Positions 20,206 to 30,359 of a DNA stretch of 64,000 bases are shown here, piece after piece; positions within the stretch are counted from its first letter, which is position 1; every line of letters starts with the position of its first letter. Source of the DNA: Poecilobothrus nobilitatus (Eukaryota; Arthropoda; Insecta; Diptera; Dolichopodidae). The notes below the pieces were generated by a model, which was given only the letters and a program-made list of their open reading frames with translations, searched no databases and was not told the DNA's origin. Location of the stretch: contig OX352773.1 of the NCBI GenBank assembly GCA_947095535.1, positions 25,503,398-25,567,397 of the forward strand, given 5' to 3'. Position numbers and translations under genes: made by a program.

Positions 20206-20668
20206 TTTTAAAATTCATATATTTTTTTGATCAGCCCATAATTAATTTTATTATTTGTTTTAGTTTCCGATTAATAGTTTTTTTTTTACCCTTTTATTTT
20301 TATAATACTTTATATAAAAAATAGCACAAAAAGGGAAACTTTTCAAGGTTTCCACTTCCAAATATGATAATAACAATAATGATATAATAATTAACATGAC
20401 GATTCATGTATTCATATAATATAATAATTCTCTCATATAATAATAAATTCTTGTTGAGGTTTGCTGTAACGAAAACGTAAACTACGTATTTTTGTTTCAC
20501 TTTGCTAAAACTGCTAGATTTGTTTTGGAAATTGTATGAGATTTATTTGACTTTGACAAATTTTTATTTTATCAAATGAAAGGTTTTCAAATTATCTTTC
20601 ATTTGATATGCATATCTCAAATTTGACTTTTGCTCACTTGTTTCACTTTGAAAAAACGGTCCTCAAAT

Positions 20669-21646
20669 ATTAAAAGAAATTTCGAAAAAGAATTTTAAAA
20701 CATATGTGAGAATAACATAAAAAGAATTTATGAAAAAATATAAAATAATATTTAAAATTAGAAAACTGATAAGATAATTATTTGAGTTGATTATAAATGT
20801 AATGGGCAATCTATTGGTAACGGGTAATCATGTAGAGTAGTATTTGTATTTGAAGTGGAAGGTGATATAACTATATATTATATATATATTTAGTTTTCTT
20901 AATATGTCTTTAATGTTTTCTTAATATGTCTTTGTAGTTGTAATTTTAAATTTAACATTATTATGAGAATTTTTTTTAAACAAATAACGAATTAAATGAA
21001 ACAAGTCAAGTCAATAGTAATAAATCCTTACCAAAAGTTTTTCACGATGTCTTAATATCTACTGTATCGTAGGGCGTATTAATTTTTAAAATATATTTTT
21101 GAATAAAAAAATGTATTTTCTGGCTTTGTACGGGATATTCTATATTTAAAGCTAAATATAAACTAAAATATACTTCAAGAGCCTCTTTAATATTTATAAT
21201 TCTATATTTGATTTGCCGAGAATATCAATGATGCCTAACTCTACTGGTGTTCCAATAAAATAAAGTTTGGTCGAAATTGTGTTTTATTTTTTGAAGTAGA
21301 TACAATAATTTCTTTCTCGTTTTTCTCAGCTCCGGCTAATGACTGGAAAGAAAATCAAAATAAATAATGATTTAAAAATATAATAAAAAATCAACTAATT
21401 TTTTGAAGGCACTTTGGTGAAATATGATTATTAAATAATAATGTTTTCGTTTCACAAATTGTTATTGTATATTTATTATTTTATTTTATTTTTTTGTATT
21501 ATTTTTATTTTATTTTTTTTCTCTATTTGTTTATAATTTTTTTCTCTTAATCTCGACTCCTCTTATGAAACGAAAACAGCTGTTTTTTAAATAATAAGAT
21601 TAAAAAATAGTTATAATATTACTTTAAAATTAAAAAAATAACTTAC
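20669..21646. other. AT-rich DNA with a possible LTR scrap
   Basis: No gene seen. Around 21250-21300 the text ccaataaaataaagtttggt followed by a T-rich stretch resembles the polyadenylation/U5 part of an LTR, but no partner or primer-binding site is adjacent. Confidence 0.35.
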
Positions 21647-21777
21647 ATTATAGCATCTAACAAAAGATTCTAAGGCTTCTATTTTTGATGATCTAGAAAA
21701 ACATTTACCACGAGAAATATTAGAAATAGCCATAAGATATACCAAAATTAGCAGTATATAAACCGGTTTGGAGTGTT
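21647..21777 (-). other. Candidate exon with hydrophobic segment
   Basis: 131 bp bounded by a good acceptor (tttattttAG) and a consensus donor (GTAAGT at 21641-21646) on the minus strand. The open frame reads HSKPVYILLILVYLMAISN then SRGKCFSRSSKIEALES, that is a hydrophobic helix resembling a signal peptide or membrane anchor followed by a polar part with two cysteines. A second AG-preceded open segment lies upstream (21890-21985). Unrecognised; it could be a host secreted or membrane protein exon, or chance. Confidence 0.28.
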
Positions 21778-22411
21778 CTAAAAATAAAATTTCAAGAAAA
21801 AAATTCATTTAAGTATTTATAAGTTAATTAAGTATTTATAAGTTAATATATATTTAAAGCTAGATTTTAAGTATATATAGTTACATCCACACCATCCCAT
21901 GCTGATAAGATCATCACTATTGTACCAAACAATATTGTACAAAGGGATGGAATTAAACAGGGACAAAAACTCCATTCCTCTAAAATAAAAACTTAATTTC
22001 ATATTTTATTACTTGCACTCTTTCATTTCCATTTTCTTTAAACTCCCTTGAATCTAAGTGTCTTGTTTCACAATCGATCGTTGCTTTTTAACTTTTGTAT
22101 AAATAATTAAACGCATTTTTTTAAATAAGATTAATAAATTAGCTGATCGTACATTTCGCCATCATATGAGGTCAATATTCAATATGTACGAAATGAACTA
22201 AAAAAAAAATGATTAAACAATTATCGAAAAACGCTGATAATGCAAAATTAGCATTTTTCAACTGTAAAACCTTTGTAGTATTAAAAAAATAATTGTATTG
22301 AAAAAATATTATTTTTAAGTAGTTCTTTTCTTAAAGCAAATTAATAAAGACGTTTAAAATTAAAATCAACGTGTTTTATTTTAAAATTTTAAAAACTAAG
22401 TTGAACAGATA

Positions 22412-22531
22412 TAATTGGTGCTAATGAATGAAGGAATTGATATCCACTTCACTACCAAATAACCATAATTGGCGCAGTCGGTGCCGATGAATGAAGGAAT
22501 GATATCCACTTTACTACTCCAAATAACCATA
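22412..22531 (+). repeat. Tandem duplication of the errantivirus LTR/primer-site junction
   Basis: About 57 bp repeated twice: aattggtgctaatgaatgaa... (22412-22465) and aattggcgcagtcggtgccg... (22467-22531), both ending ccaaataaccata. Only the second carries the primer-binding site core. Confidence 0.75.
22470..22482 (+). other. Primer-binding site (tRNA-Ser type), plus-strand errantivirus
   Basis: TGGCGCAGTCGGT directly after an LTR-like AT-rich stretch with an AATAAA at about 22346. This is the expected junction between 5' LTR and leader of a 297/17.6-like errantivirus. Integrase sequence begins only 100 bp downstream, so the 5' gag-pol region is deleted. Confidence 0.65.
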
Positions 22532-22581
22532 GTAGTAACGCGGATATAGAAAAATTCCACAATACCCTAAATTAACATCTT

Positions 22582-22878
22582 AGAATTTTACAGATAATTG
22601 GAAAAGAAGAAGGCTTCCCAACAGATGAAGATCCTGTTGTCAAAGCTGTTAAAACTTACAAAGAGACAATCCATTCCTCAACCAATCAAAGACCCATTGA
22701 TTTCATTAATGGTACAATTTCATCCGCGCAATATCCTATTATCCAAGAAAGTCTGATAAAATCAAAAACAAAAAAATTAAAGAAACTTAATGAAAATAGA
22801 AAAAAAGAAAAAGCATCAAATCATTTAAAACTTAACCGAGTCAGCAAACTTCAACCATATTATAAAAAACTGAAATAA
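22582..22878 (+). pseudogene. Errantivirus integrase C-terminal fragment
   Basis: 98 codons, open to a TAA at 22876-22878, on +. The start of the frame reads KEEGFPTDEDPVVKAV and TYKETIHSSTNQRPIDFING, the typical end of the gypsy-group integrase catalytic core with the TYN.SIHS.T...P.D signature. A lysine-rich tail follows (KSKTKKLKKLNENRKKEK). It is only the 3' end of pol: the DDE residues, zinc-binding domain and reverse transcriptase are absent. Joined to the upstream leader by deletion. Confidence 0.75.
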
Positions 22879-23309
22879 AAAATCAAAGTGAGAATCATTT
22901 CCAATAATGAAATCTTATCTAGATATATCAGCCAATTTAAAAAAAAAATTTAAGCATTAAAGCAAAACTAACCATTAAACAAAACTAAAAAATAAACAAA
23001 AGTTAAAAATTAAAATTGAATTAAGTCAATCTGACACTCCAACTATTTTAAGATAACACTTTTGATTACTTTATTCGCAGTTTTTACTGGTAATCGGAAT
23101 TACACTTTGACACATACATTTAATATGTTTTTTTTACTAACAGATAACAATACTAATGATTATGAATTACGGACAATCAGTAAAACTGAAATTATTTACT
23201 TTATTACTACTTATTATTTACTAGGAATTATTTACTTACTAATTATTTACTAGGAACTATTTTCATCAGCATGCTTCTACTTTGTCTTCTTATAATGTAA
23301 TTGCATGTT

Positions 23310-23671
23310 CTTATATCGAAATTAATTAACTACAAAATGGGAACAGGTATATCCTCGTACAAGATTCTAAAATAAATATCATCTACAATTATACGAAAAT
23401 AATGTATATTATCAACTTAGACCTGTACGAAGAAGCTATAAATAAAATCACACAAAAAGTGGAACATTTACAAAACAAAAATGAAATTTCTATTATATAG
23501 AATTACTTAGAATAGAATTAGAAATAAAAGATAATATAAAATTACTTACAAAACAAATATCTAATATTAAAGAAATGTCGTCTGAACTACGATATGCAGA
23601 AACATCAATAAATTTAATATATCTTTCGATAATATTAACGAACGAACTGAAACCAAATAACGTAAAATTAT
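23310..23671 (+). pseudogene. Errantivirus envelope N-terminal fragment
   Basis: Downstream of the integrase end, a frame with stops and shifts encodes about 110 residues resembling the start of the errantivirus envelope: KINIIYNYTKIMYIINLDLY, then a leucine/asparagine-rich helical region with ELEIKDNIKLLTKQISNIKE. Position after pol on the same strand fits. The fusion peptide and anchor are missing; sequence after 23671 belongs to a hAT element on the other strand. Decayed. Confidence 0.45.
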
Positions 23672-23689
23672 AGCTAGTTGAGACTTATT

Positions 23690-24485
23690 TGTTACATCCG
23701 ATGCCTCATCAATGCTATATTTTAATCAATGCTATAAAATTGGCTTGATCAAGTTCACTTTGAATTTCTTTTTTCATTACAAATGCTACCAAATCAATTA
23801 AATCATTTTGAATATCACTAGATAATCACTAGATATAAGAATATCACTAGATATCACTAGAATAAGAAAACACTGTAGAAAATTCCAAATGACTTGCCAA
23901 TTCTGAATTATGTCGTGCTAATAAATTGATTAGTTCAACATAATTACCTCGGTTAGAAAAATCTTGACTTTCATCACTTCCTCTAAAAACGAGCCCTTGC
24001 ATTGCCAAAAAGCAAACAGTATATCAATGAGACTTTCTAAAATTTCGCGATTATTTCTTACTTTATTAATAAATTGTTCAAACGAAATGCTACGACTCAA
24101 GTCTAGTGCTTTTTCGATTCTTGTTGCTCCAAATGTTTTTAATGGAATTCTGTTTTGCAAATTATTTTGTGATTCTCCATGACGTTTTACTGCTTTGTGA
24201 AAATTATTTATATCAACAAATCCAGAAGAATTCCAAACTGAGTTTTCTTTCGAAAAAATAAGCAAGGTCAACAAAAAAGAACATTTTTTCACAACCTTTA
24301 AGCCATTTAATTTTTTCAAAATTGTTTTCTGAAAACCGACGTATACATGTTTTAATTTTTGTGTTTAAGTTGGTTAAATTTGGTGTTGGTCTTCCTCGTT
24401 TAATAAGAGTAAATTTTTCATCAAAATTCATTCGGTTAAATGATTTTTCAAAAAGAATTTCTACTACACAATTGCAATCTGTCAT
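23690..24485 (-). pseudogene. hAT transposase N-terminal part (TTF-type, ZMYM1-like)
   Basis: Minus-strand relic of a hAT-superfamily transposase with the N-terminal TTF/BED-like finger. From an ATG at 24483-24485: FDEKFTLIKRGRPTPNL (the family's GRPTP landmark), KIKWLKGCEK, then in another frame NSSGFVDINNFHKAVKRHGE with SQNNLQNRI, RNNREILESLIDILFAFWQC, and, further down in a third frame, NYVELINLLARHNSELASHL and DIQNDLIDLVAFVMKKEI. It ends near 23690 just before the DDE domain should begin. Several frameshifts, including near 24270. The intact family is 700-800 residues. Confidence 0.7.
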
Positions 24486-25315
24486 AATTTTTTTTATATT
24501 TTTAATTTCATTTTAGTAATATTGTAAAAAAAAATATTGTGTAAATATTATACAGTATATTCATAATATATAATAATTTAATTTTACCGCCTTACAACTT
24601 ACCTACTAAATTTAGTCAAAAACTTTAATACGAAGTTGAAATATTTTGATTTGTTATAAACAAATGGCAGGTTGCACAAATTTTTTGTTATGTGTTTAAA
24701 ATGAAAATACAATATATGTAGGTAAAATTGGTATTATTATTAATAATAAATAATCAATACAAGAATAAAACTTTTTTCTATTGAAAATTTGAATAAGTTA
24801 AAAATTTTATACAGCACACTGTAAGACATATGTACATGCACAAATTTAATAAACAGAAAAAATTATGTTCGTTAATTGTTTAAAAGCAAAATTTAAATTT
24901 GCAAACAAATTTCTCTTCTCTCATCTCTCAAAATATTATATGAAATTTTTCATATATTAAAAATTCATTTAGCTTCCCTATATTAAATATTTTTACAAAT
25001 TTATCCATTTCCATTTGAACAACAACAACATCATAGTAAATATAGAAATACATTGAAACTAGGGAAGCATGACAAAATGTTAATATACAGAAAATAAAAA
25101 TGATTAAAAAGAAATAGATACACAAAATTTGTTTTGTTTTTTGTGTGGCATTCAGTGTTGGGCTTATTTTATTCTATATCAGCGATGGCGAACCTTTTTG
25201 ACAAGCGGGTCACAATTGAATTTATTTTTTGAAAATATCAACCTACGGGTCTTGTATTATTTTAGTTATTAAAAATATAACAAAAATTCATGTAAATAGA
25301 ATATGATTTTATTTA
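24486..25315. other. AT-rich DNA between two hAT fragments
   Basis: No gene seen. 24928-25125 (minus) is open but hydrophobic low-complexity and unsupported. Confidence 0.5.
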
Positions 25316-26700
25316 TTATACATTAATTAGATATATATTATAATTAAATTTATTGATTATAATTATCATTGATGAAAACAAAGTTTCGCATACGTATGTT
25401 GAACCAAACATTGTTAAAAGAGCATTTGCCAGTTTTTTCATTGTATTAAATGTATCTGGTAAAGAATCCCACCCTTTTAATATTAAATTATCAGTTCTTT
25501 GTTCGAATACCTTTTTCTTATTGTTAGAAATATTTTCTGAACTTTGTTTCTGTAAATCTGTAATTAAATTGTCAAATTTATTTTTCCATATAAAACTGTT
25601 TTGAAATTCTGCTAATTCCATTTCTAAATTTACAATATCTAACCAAGTGAACTCGTCTAATTTCAAATTCTTAAATTCTATCTTGTGTGGATACAATATA
25701 AATTGTAATGTTTTTTCTAAATACTTAAATTAATTAAATCTATCCAGAAAAACTTGTTTTATTTCCTGTATAATGAATGGTTAAATATTTTTTAATTGTA
25801 TGTTCCTGTGTAATAATACTATTTTCAAAGTTTTCAGTTGCTTGAAAATGTTTTTGCAGATATGGAAAATATTTCAATATTTTCATGTTAAAATCATTAC
25901 TAAATATATCAAGTTTTGTCATAAATGTTTTAATATTTTCAAACATGGTTAATACAACTTGACCAGATCCTTGGAGTTTTTTATTCAGTTCATTAAAATG
26001 CTGAGTGATATCACAGAAAAACATTAGGTCATTTAGCCATTCTATATTTAATAATTCGCCATAAACATTATTTTTTTCATGCAAAAACTGTTTTATTTCT
26101 TCTAATAAATCTAGAAATCTATTTAAAACTTGACCACGACTGAGCCATCGAACATTATTGTACATTAAAAGCCCAGAGTATTGAGATTCAATTTGCTCTA
26201 ATAATTTGGCAAATTCTCGCTTATTTAGAGTTCTTGCATTTATAAAATTAATTATTTTTGTTACAACTGGCATTACGTTCAAAAATATTTTTAATCCTTG
26301 TTTTGCACAAGACTTCTTGGTAAATGAGGCAGTGAAATTCAATTTTGTAAATGTTGGATACTTTGTTTAAGTTCCTGAATAAATCCAATATTTTTGTTTA
26401 TCATGCTAGGAGCGCCATCAGTTGTTACAAAAACAATTTTCTGTAAATCAATATTCATTTTCAAAAATGTATCAGCGAATTCTTTAAAAACATCCAGACC
26501 AGTAGTTCTTCCCGTCAATGTTATTAATTTGACCAATTTATCTCTCATTATACTTCCTGATTTATATCTGACAAAAACTGGAAGTTGTGCGTAACCACTT
26601 ATGTCCGTGCTCTCACCTAAAGCAATTGAATACATTTCGGCACATTTTAAATCTTTCTTTATTTGAGAAGAACGAATAAGGTGCTTTATACATAAACAGC
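25316..26700 (-). pseudogene. hAT transposase catalytic part (GTF2IRD2/ZBED5-like)
   Basis: A different hAT lineage from the one at 23.7-24.5 kb. Minus strand, highest coordinate first: QIKKDLKCAEMYSIALGEST with DISGYAQLPVFVRYKSG (first catalytic region; the usual ALDESTD has become ALGESTD), VFVTTDGAPSMI (second aspartate block), LLMYNNVRWLSRGQVLNRFL, FFCDITQHFNELNKKLQG, and the C-terminal dimerisation block ANALLTMFGSTYVCETLFSS. The frame is broken near 26340 and 25730. Loss of the first catalytic D confirms a dead copy. Its 5' end is fused to a fragment of the protein family seen at 4.7 kb. Confidence 0.82.
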
Positions 26701-26867
26701 ATTGGTATCAGTGACCCTTCAGTTATCAAAGAAAATTCCTTCAAGAAATATTGTTTATTATTTCCAATAATAAACTGTAGATCAGCTACTGCCTTCCTGG
26801 TGTTCATTTTATGCGTTACTACATTAAAATAAGCCAGTAGTCTGTTATTTATATCTGATTTCATCAA
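26690..26867 (-). pseudogene. Fragment of the 4.7-kb unnamed protein family
   Basis: The open frame 26867-26613 begins with MNTRKAVADLQFIIGNNKQY, FLKEFSLITEGSLIPMLF and MYKAP, which aligns by eye with IVDMQFVIGNDKQHYLKEMA...ILYNFKPPYP of the gene at 4669-5115. Shared positions: D-x-Q-F-x-I-G-N-x-K-Q, L-K-E and K-x-P. It stops matching at about 26690, where hAT sequence starts, so a breakpoint lies there. Only the N-terminal third of the family is present. Confidence 0.55.
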
Positions 26868-27224
26868 CCATAGTGGGTAGTTTCAAATTGTATACAGTGG
26901 AACATTTTTTTTTTTTTAATAAAAGAAAATTAAATATTATACATAAAGGGTTGTATGATGTGCAGTCAATTAAAAAACATGAGTAAAGTAATAGCTATGA
27001 CCTGCATAAAGCTATGACCTGTTTATTCTCGGTAATAATAATAATCAGTATTTTCTGAGAGAATTAACTTTTGAAGTTGCAGATTATACCAATATTGCCA
27101 ACATTAATACTAATATTGCTCGTTTTCAAATTGCCGTATTCTTTGGAAGATTTATCGGATGTCAATAAAAAAATCTTTAACCGAAATAAAATTCAAGGTA
27201 ATTTGAACATAATATATTATGTAT
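26868..27224. other. Unassigned AT-rich flank
   Basis: No gene seen. Short duplication 'agctatgacctg' at about 26993-27020. Confidence 0.45.
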
Positions 27225-27471
27225 GTTAAATTAGACGCCGTGAAATAACGCCATACGCAATAAAGCCATAATGGCTTTATTTCGCTTTTGAATGAGAAAT
27301 AAAGCCATATAGCACTTTTTTCCGCGTATGATTTTATTTCGCATATAATTGCGAAACAAAGCCATATGGCATTATTTCGTTTTTAAACATGTAATTTTAT
27401 TTGTTCAAATAGAAGCAATTTAATTTTTCAAACAAAAATAATTATCAATATTTATCTTGAATTTTATCATA

Positions 27472-27735
27472 AATATAAATATTCTTGAAAAAGCGGTAAT
27501 CCTGATTTTGAATCCAATTCTAAAATCCCTCCTAATTCAGAATCTCACACATACATAAATATAAATATTCTGGAAAAAGCGGTAATCCTGATTTTGAATC
27601 AAACTCTAAAATCCCTCTTAATTCAGAATCTCACACATACATAAATATAAATATTCTGTAAAAGGCTTATAATTCTGAATTTGAAACCAACTCTAAAATC
27701 CCTCCTAATGCACAATCTGACATACACATATACAT
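27472..27735 (+). repeat. Three 86-bp direct repeats
   Basis: Units starting near 27472, 27558 and 27645, each containing taatcctgattttgaatc (or variant), tctaaaatccctcctaat and catacataaatataaatatt. The third is more diverged. Located inside the MULE-like element. Confidence 0.85.
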
Positions 27736-27840
27736 AAATATTCTGGAATATAAACGTTTTAATAACAAGTAATTTTTGTTTTTTAAATATATTTTTAATT
27801 TTTTCATTTTATTTAACAATTTTATACATGAGTGAAACAA

Positions 27841-28320
27841 TTAAATGCTTTTAAATTGAAAACAATTAATGAATAATTTAACATAATTGAAAAAGAGCTG
27901 CAAGTTTCTTCTAACTTTACCAAATTGTATTAACCTATTTGTACTTAATTTAAATTTTTTGCAAGTTTCGTCAAATACCTCACGAATATTTGTCCTTTTT
28001 AATGAAATATTTTCACAATTTATCTTGATATTATTTATTAATTTCAATCGCACAATGAATTCCCCTTGCGGTTCATGGTTGTGGTTTAAATAACTTGTTT
28101 TACGACAAAAATTTTGCTTATTAAAATCAACAGCTAACATTTACTGGACATTTTTCTAAATAGCATACATAATATTTTGTAAATGTTTTTTATATTTATA
28201 CTTATAAATTTGCTTCTCTTCAGATATTAGTAGTAATTTGCTATTTTTCCTTAAACCTGCTATCAATTCATATTTTAATATTTGATTCCCATCAACCATC
28301 TTCACTTTCAATTTATAAAA
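27841..28320 (-). pseudogene. FLYWCH-type domain fragment of a MULE
   Basis: Minus-strand relic of the DNA-binding N-terminus of a Mutator-like transposase. From an ATG near 28300 (MVDGNQILKYELIAGLRKNS) it runs with two stops into SYLNHNHEPQGEFIVRLKLI and TNIREVFDETCKKFKLS. The H-N-H and the following helix with R-x-x-x-x-I are typical of FLYWCH zinc fingers followed by the MULE helical region. The MULE DDE domain is not found inside the element. Stops around 28150 show decay. Confidence 0.55.
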
Positions 28321-28858
28321 TTTTTTCACTTGCACTAATATATTTAATAAATATTTTGTAATGTTCTAACTTACTCCAAATAAATTTAAAATCAAACTGA
28401 GATAATAATATTAAATAACAATTATTATTATGTTCCAAAAAATAAATTTCTCTTTGGAACTAGTTTTAATGCATTTTATTTATCATTTATAACTGCACTT
28501 TTTTATCAATTTCTATTTTTTTCACTTTGTTTACTATAAAATTAGAATTTGTATTAATTTTACTATATGGCTTTATTTCGTAAAATTTTAGAAAACGATG
28601 CGATATGGCTTTATTTCTCACTCAAAAGCGAATTAAAGACATTATGGCTTTATTGCGTATGGCGTTATAATACTGCACCGTTAAATTATTTAACTTAATA
28701 AATATTCTGTAAATATATTATTGCAATTCAACAAATATAATCTTAATATTCTAATACACACCTGCAAAAATTTTAGAAAGTTGTTTTTAATGCAACATGA
28801 ATTTAGTATAAATTAATCTACATTATCTAATAATAATTTTATTAAAAATAAGTGCGTC

Positions 28859-28999
28859 ATGTCTAAAACGTATTCAATGGAACCCTTTGAATACCTAATT
28901 GGAAAATATGAAGTTTTCCAATTAGAGACAGAGTTGGATTTATTCCAACCAATAAATTTAAAAAATTTACCGTGCATCCAATTGAAAAGGATGTAAAAA
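28859..28999 (+). CDS. Small ORF, 46 aa, unrecognised
   Basis: Starts ATG at 28859 and runs 46 codons: MSKTYSMEPFEYLIGKYEVF then LETELDLFQPINLKNLPCIQ. Balanced, non-repetitive composition unlike the AT-rich surroundings. The region includes a perfect 12-bp hairpin (28895-28925). It may be a first exon or a degraded gene piece; family unknown. Confidence 0.25.
28895..28925. repeat. Perfect 12-bp-arm hairpin
   Basis: CTAATTGGAAAA, a 7-base loop, TTTTCCAATTAG. It lies within the small open frame at 28859, so it may be coincidental. Confidence 0.6.
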
Positions 29000-29166
29000 G
29001 AATTAAATAAAAGAAGAATATTTGAATTTTTATGTTTTATTTATTTTTAATTCTTTAATTTTGGTATAAGACCAAAGAGTGAACCTGTAAAAAGAAAGAA
29101 ACTTGAATTTTTAAAAAAATAAAATAAAAGAAATTTTTGTAATTCTATATTTATTTTTATGCTTTT

Positions 29167-29610
29167 CTAAATTTCCGGAATTAGATCAAATATATTCCAT
29201 TTGGCGGTATCTCTCGCTGTAAATTTAAATTTAAATTTTTTGGAATTGACCTCTTGCAGCTCCGCCTCCGTTGTTACCTTTTTCGAAAAACGTTCTGGCA
29301 AAAAGAACGTTATACATTTTTTAGTTGACGGGTCCTGCACCTTTGCCAGAAGAACTCTTTGGCGCCTTTTGGTTTTTAAAAACCACAAATTTAACACATC
29401 ATAATGCACTCCCACAGTAAGTGGGTCGATTGCCTGGTACACCTCTTGTTCCCCTTTTCCTGCGGCAATTAAATTGTTTAAAAAAACTAAAAAAGAAAAA
29501 AAACCATATAAAATCTATATTTTTATTAAAAATAATTTATATATTAAATTTTAATTAATAAGTTTTACTTACCATAGTTAATATAATACCAGTTATTGAA
29601 AGAAGTATGA
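29167..29610 (-). CDS. Small two-exon gene of an uncharacterised element-associated family
   Basis: Exon a ends at 29573 (reading FNNWYYINY before a GTAAGT donor), an 86-bp intron spans 29487-29572 (acceptor TTTTTTAG), and exon b runs 29486-29167. The joined frame is open across the junction: after a short hydrophobic stretch it reads GKGEQEVYQAIDPLTVGVHY, then VLLAKVQDPSTKK, CITFFLPERFSKKV and a final lysine/phenylalanine-rich part. The FLP.RF block following a beta-rich segment recalls small uncharacterised proteins, possibly OB-fold single-strand-DNA binders, that I associate with insect mobile elements; this is inference. No disabling mutation seen in exon b. The 5' start was not located. 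Confidence 0.5.
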
Positions 29611-29966
29611 AGAAATTATAAATTTATAACCCTTATATATGATTTGAGCAATGATATTAATTTTCCCCACCTGAATTTTTTTATTATTTAAAGATAAAAT
29701 TACAATACTGAATTTTAAATTAAATTTTTTATCATTAGACAACATCAGAAATACACGTAATTAAGTTTTTTTATTACTTATGAAGAATTTGCAACTTTGG
29801 GAGAATATAAATAAATCTTTTAAAATAAAAATAAATTAATCGCAATTTGTGCACAAAACGATAAACGTACGATATGAACCCACCATCACTAAAATCAATA
29901 TCAATAGCTAAGTGACTGTCTTCAGGACAATTTAAATTCAATTATTACGAATATTTGTGCATTCGT

Positions 29967-30128
29967 ATGGATATTCAAAATATTAAATTTTATTGTCCCG
30001 ACTTAAAAAAGGATGTCACTATTCATGAATTGAGGAAGAATTGTAGATGGCTGGGAAAAAAGAAAGGTCCAGATGGAAAAAATCAATTTACTGTAACCTA
30101 CATATATGACAAAATAATTGCAAAATGA
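29967..30128 (+). CDS. Small ORF, 53 aa, unrecognised
   Basis: ATG at 29967 to TGA at 30126-30128. Reads MDIQNIKFYCPDLKKDVTIH then WLGKKKGPDGKNQFTVTYIY. It is basic and well-mixed, ending in an amphipathic stretch. It sits between two minus-strand gene remnants (29.2 and 30.9 kb) on the opposite strand. It looks more like real coding sequence than the surrounding AT-rich DNA, but I do not recognise a family. Confidence 0.35.
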   Translation: MDIQNIKFYCPDLKKDVTIHELRKNCRWLGKKKGPDGKNQFTVTYIYDKIIAK

Positions 30129-30359
30129 AAAATAATAAATTTTTGTTTCGATTTCTGTAAATACTAATTAAAGGATGCTAAATAAAAAATAAATAAATAA
30201 ATAAAAAACATTCGTTTTCTTTTTATATAAAATATTTAATTACAGCTCTCTAACAGATTTTACATTATTTAATAGCTTCTTACTCTTTTATATCCAAAAG
30301 GTTGAGAAGAGAAATCATCGAAGAATTTACGTTTTTCTGATTGCGCCTAATATTTTTTG

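Larger units (their letters stand above)
17348..20664. mobile_element. 3.3-kb DUF7869-like transposon, copy 1 (complete ends)
   Basis: Terminal inverted repeats of about 30 bp: left starts GAGGACCGTTTTTTCAAAGT at 17348, right is its complement ending at 20664, both continuing into GAAACAAGTGA. The flanks are AAAT on both sides (17344-17347 and 20665-20668), a candidate 4-bp target duplication. The element holds a three-exon gene on -, a foldback hairpin, an (AT)n tract and an 80-bp tandem duplication. A second copy lies at 34922-38217, about 99% identical by eye. Confidence 0.85.
27234..28679. mobile_element. MULE-like (MuDR) non-autonomous element
   Basis: 1,446 bp flanked by the 9-bp duplication GTTAAATTA (27225-27233 and 28680-28688), the target-site length of Mutator-like elements. 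The long inverted repeats contain ATAACGCCATACGCAATAAA, GCCATAAT and TTCGCTTTTGA-TGAGAAATAAAGCCATAT, roughly 65-70 bp on each side (27247-27315 and 28595-28668). Inside are three 86-bp direct repeats and a FLYWCH-type fragment on -. The transposase nuclease is missing, so it would have depended on an autonomous relative. Confidence 0.85.
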
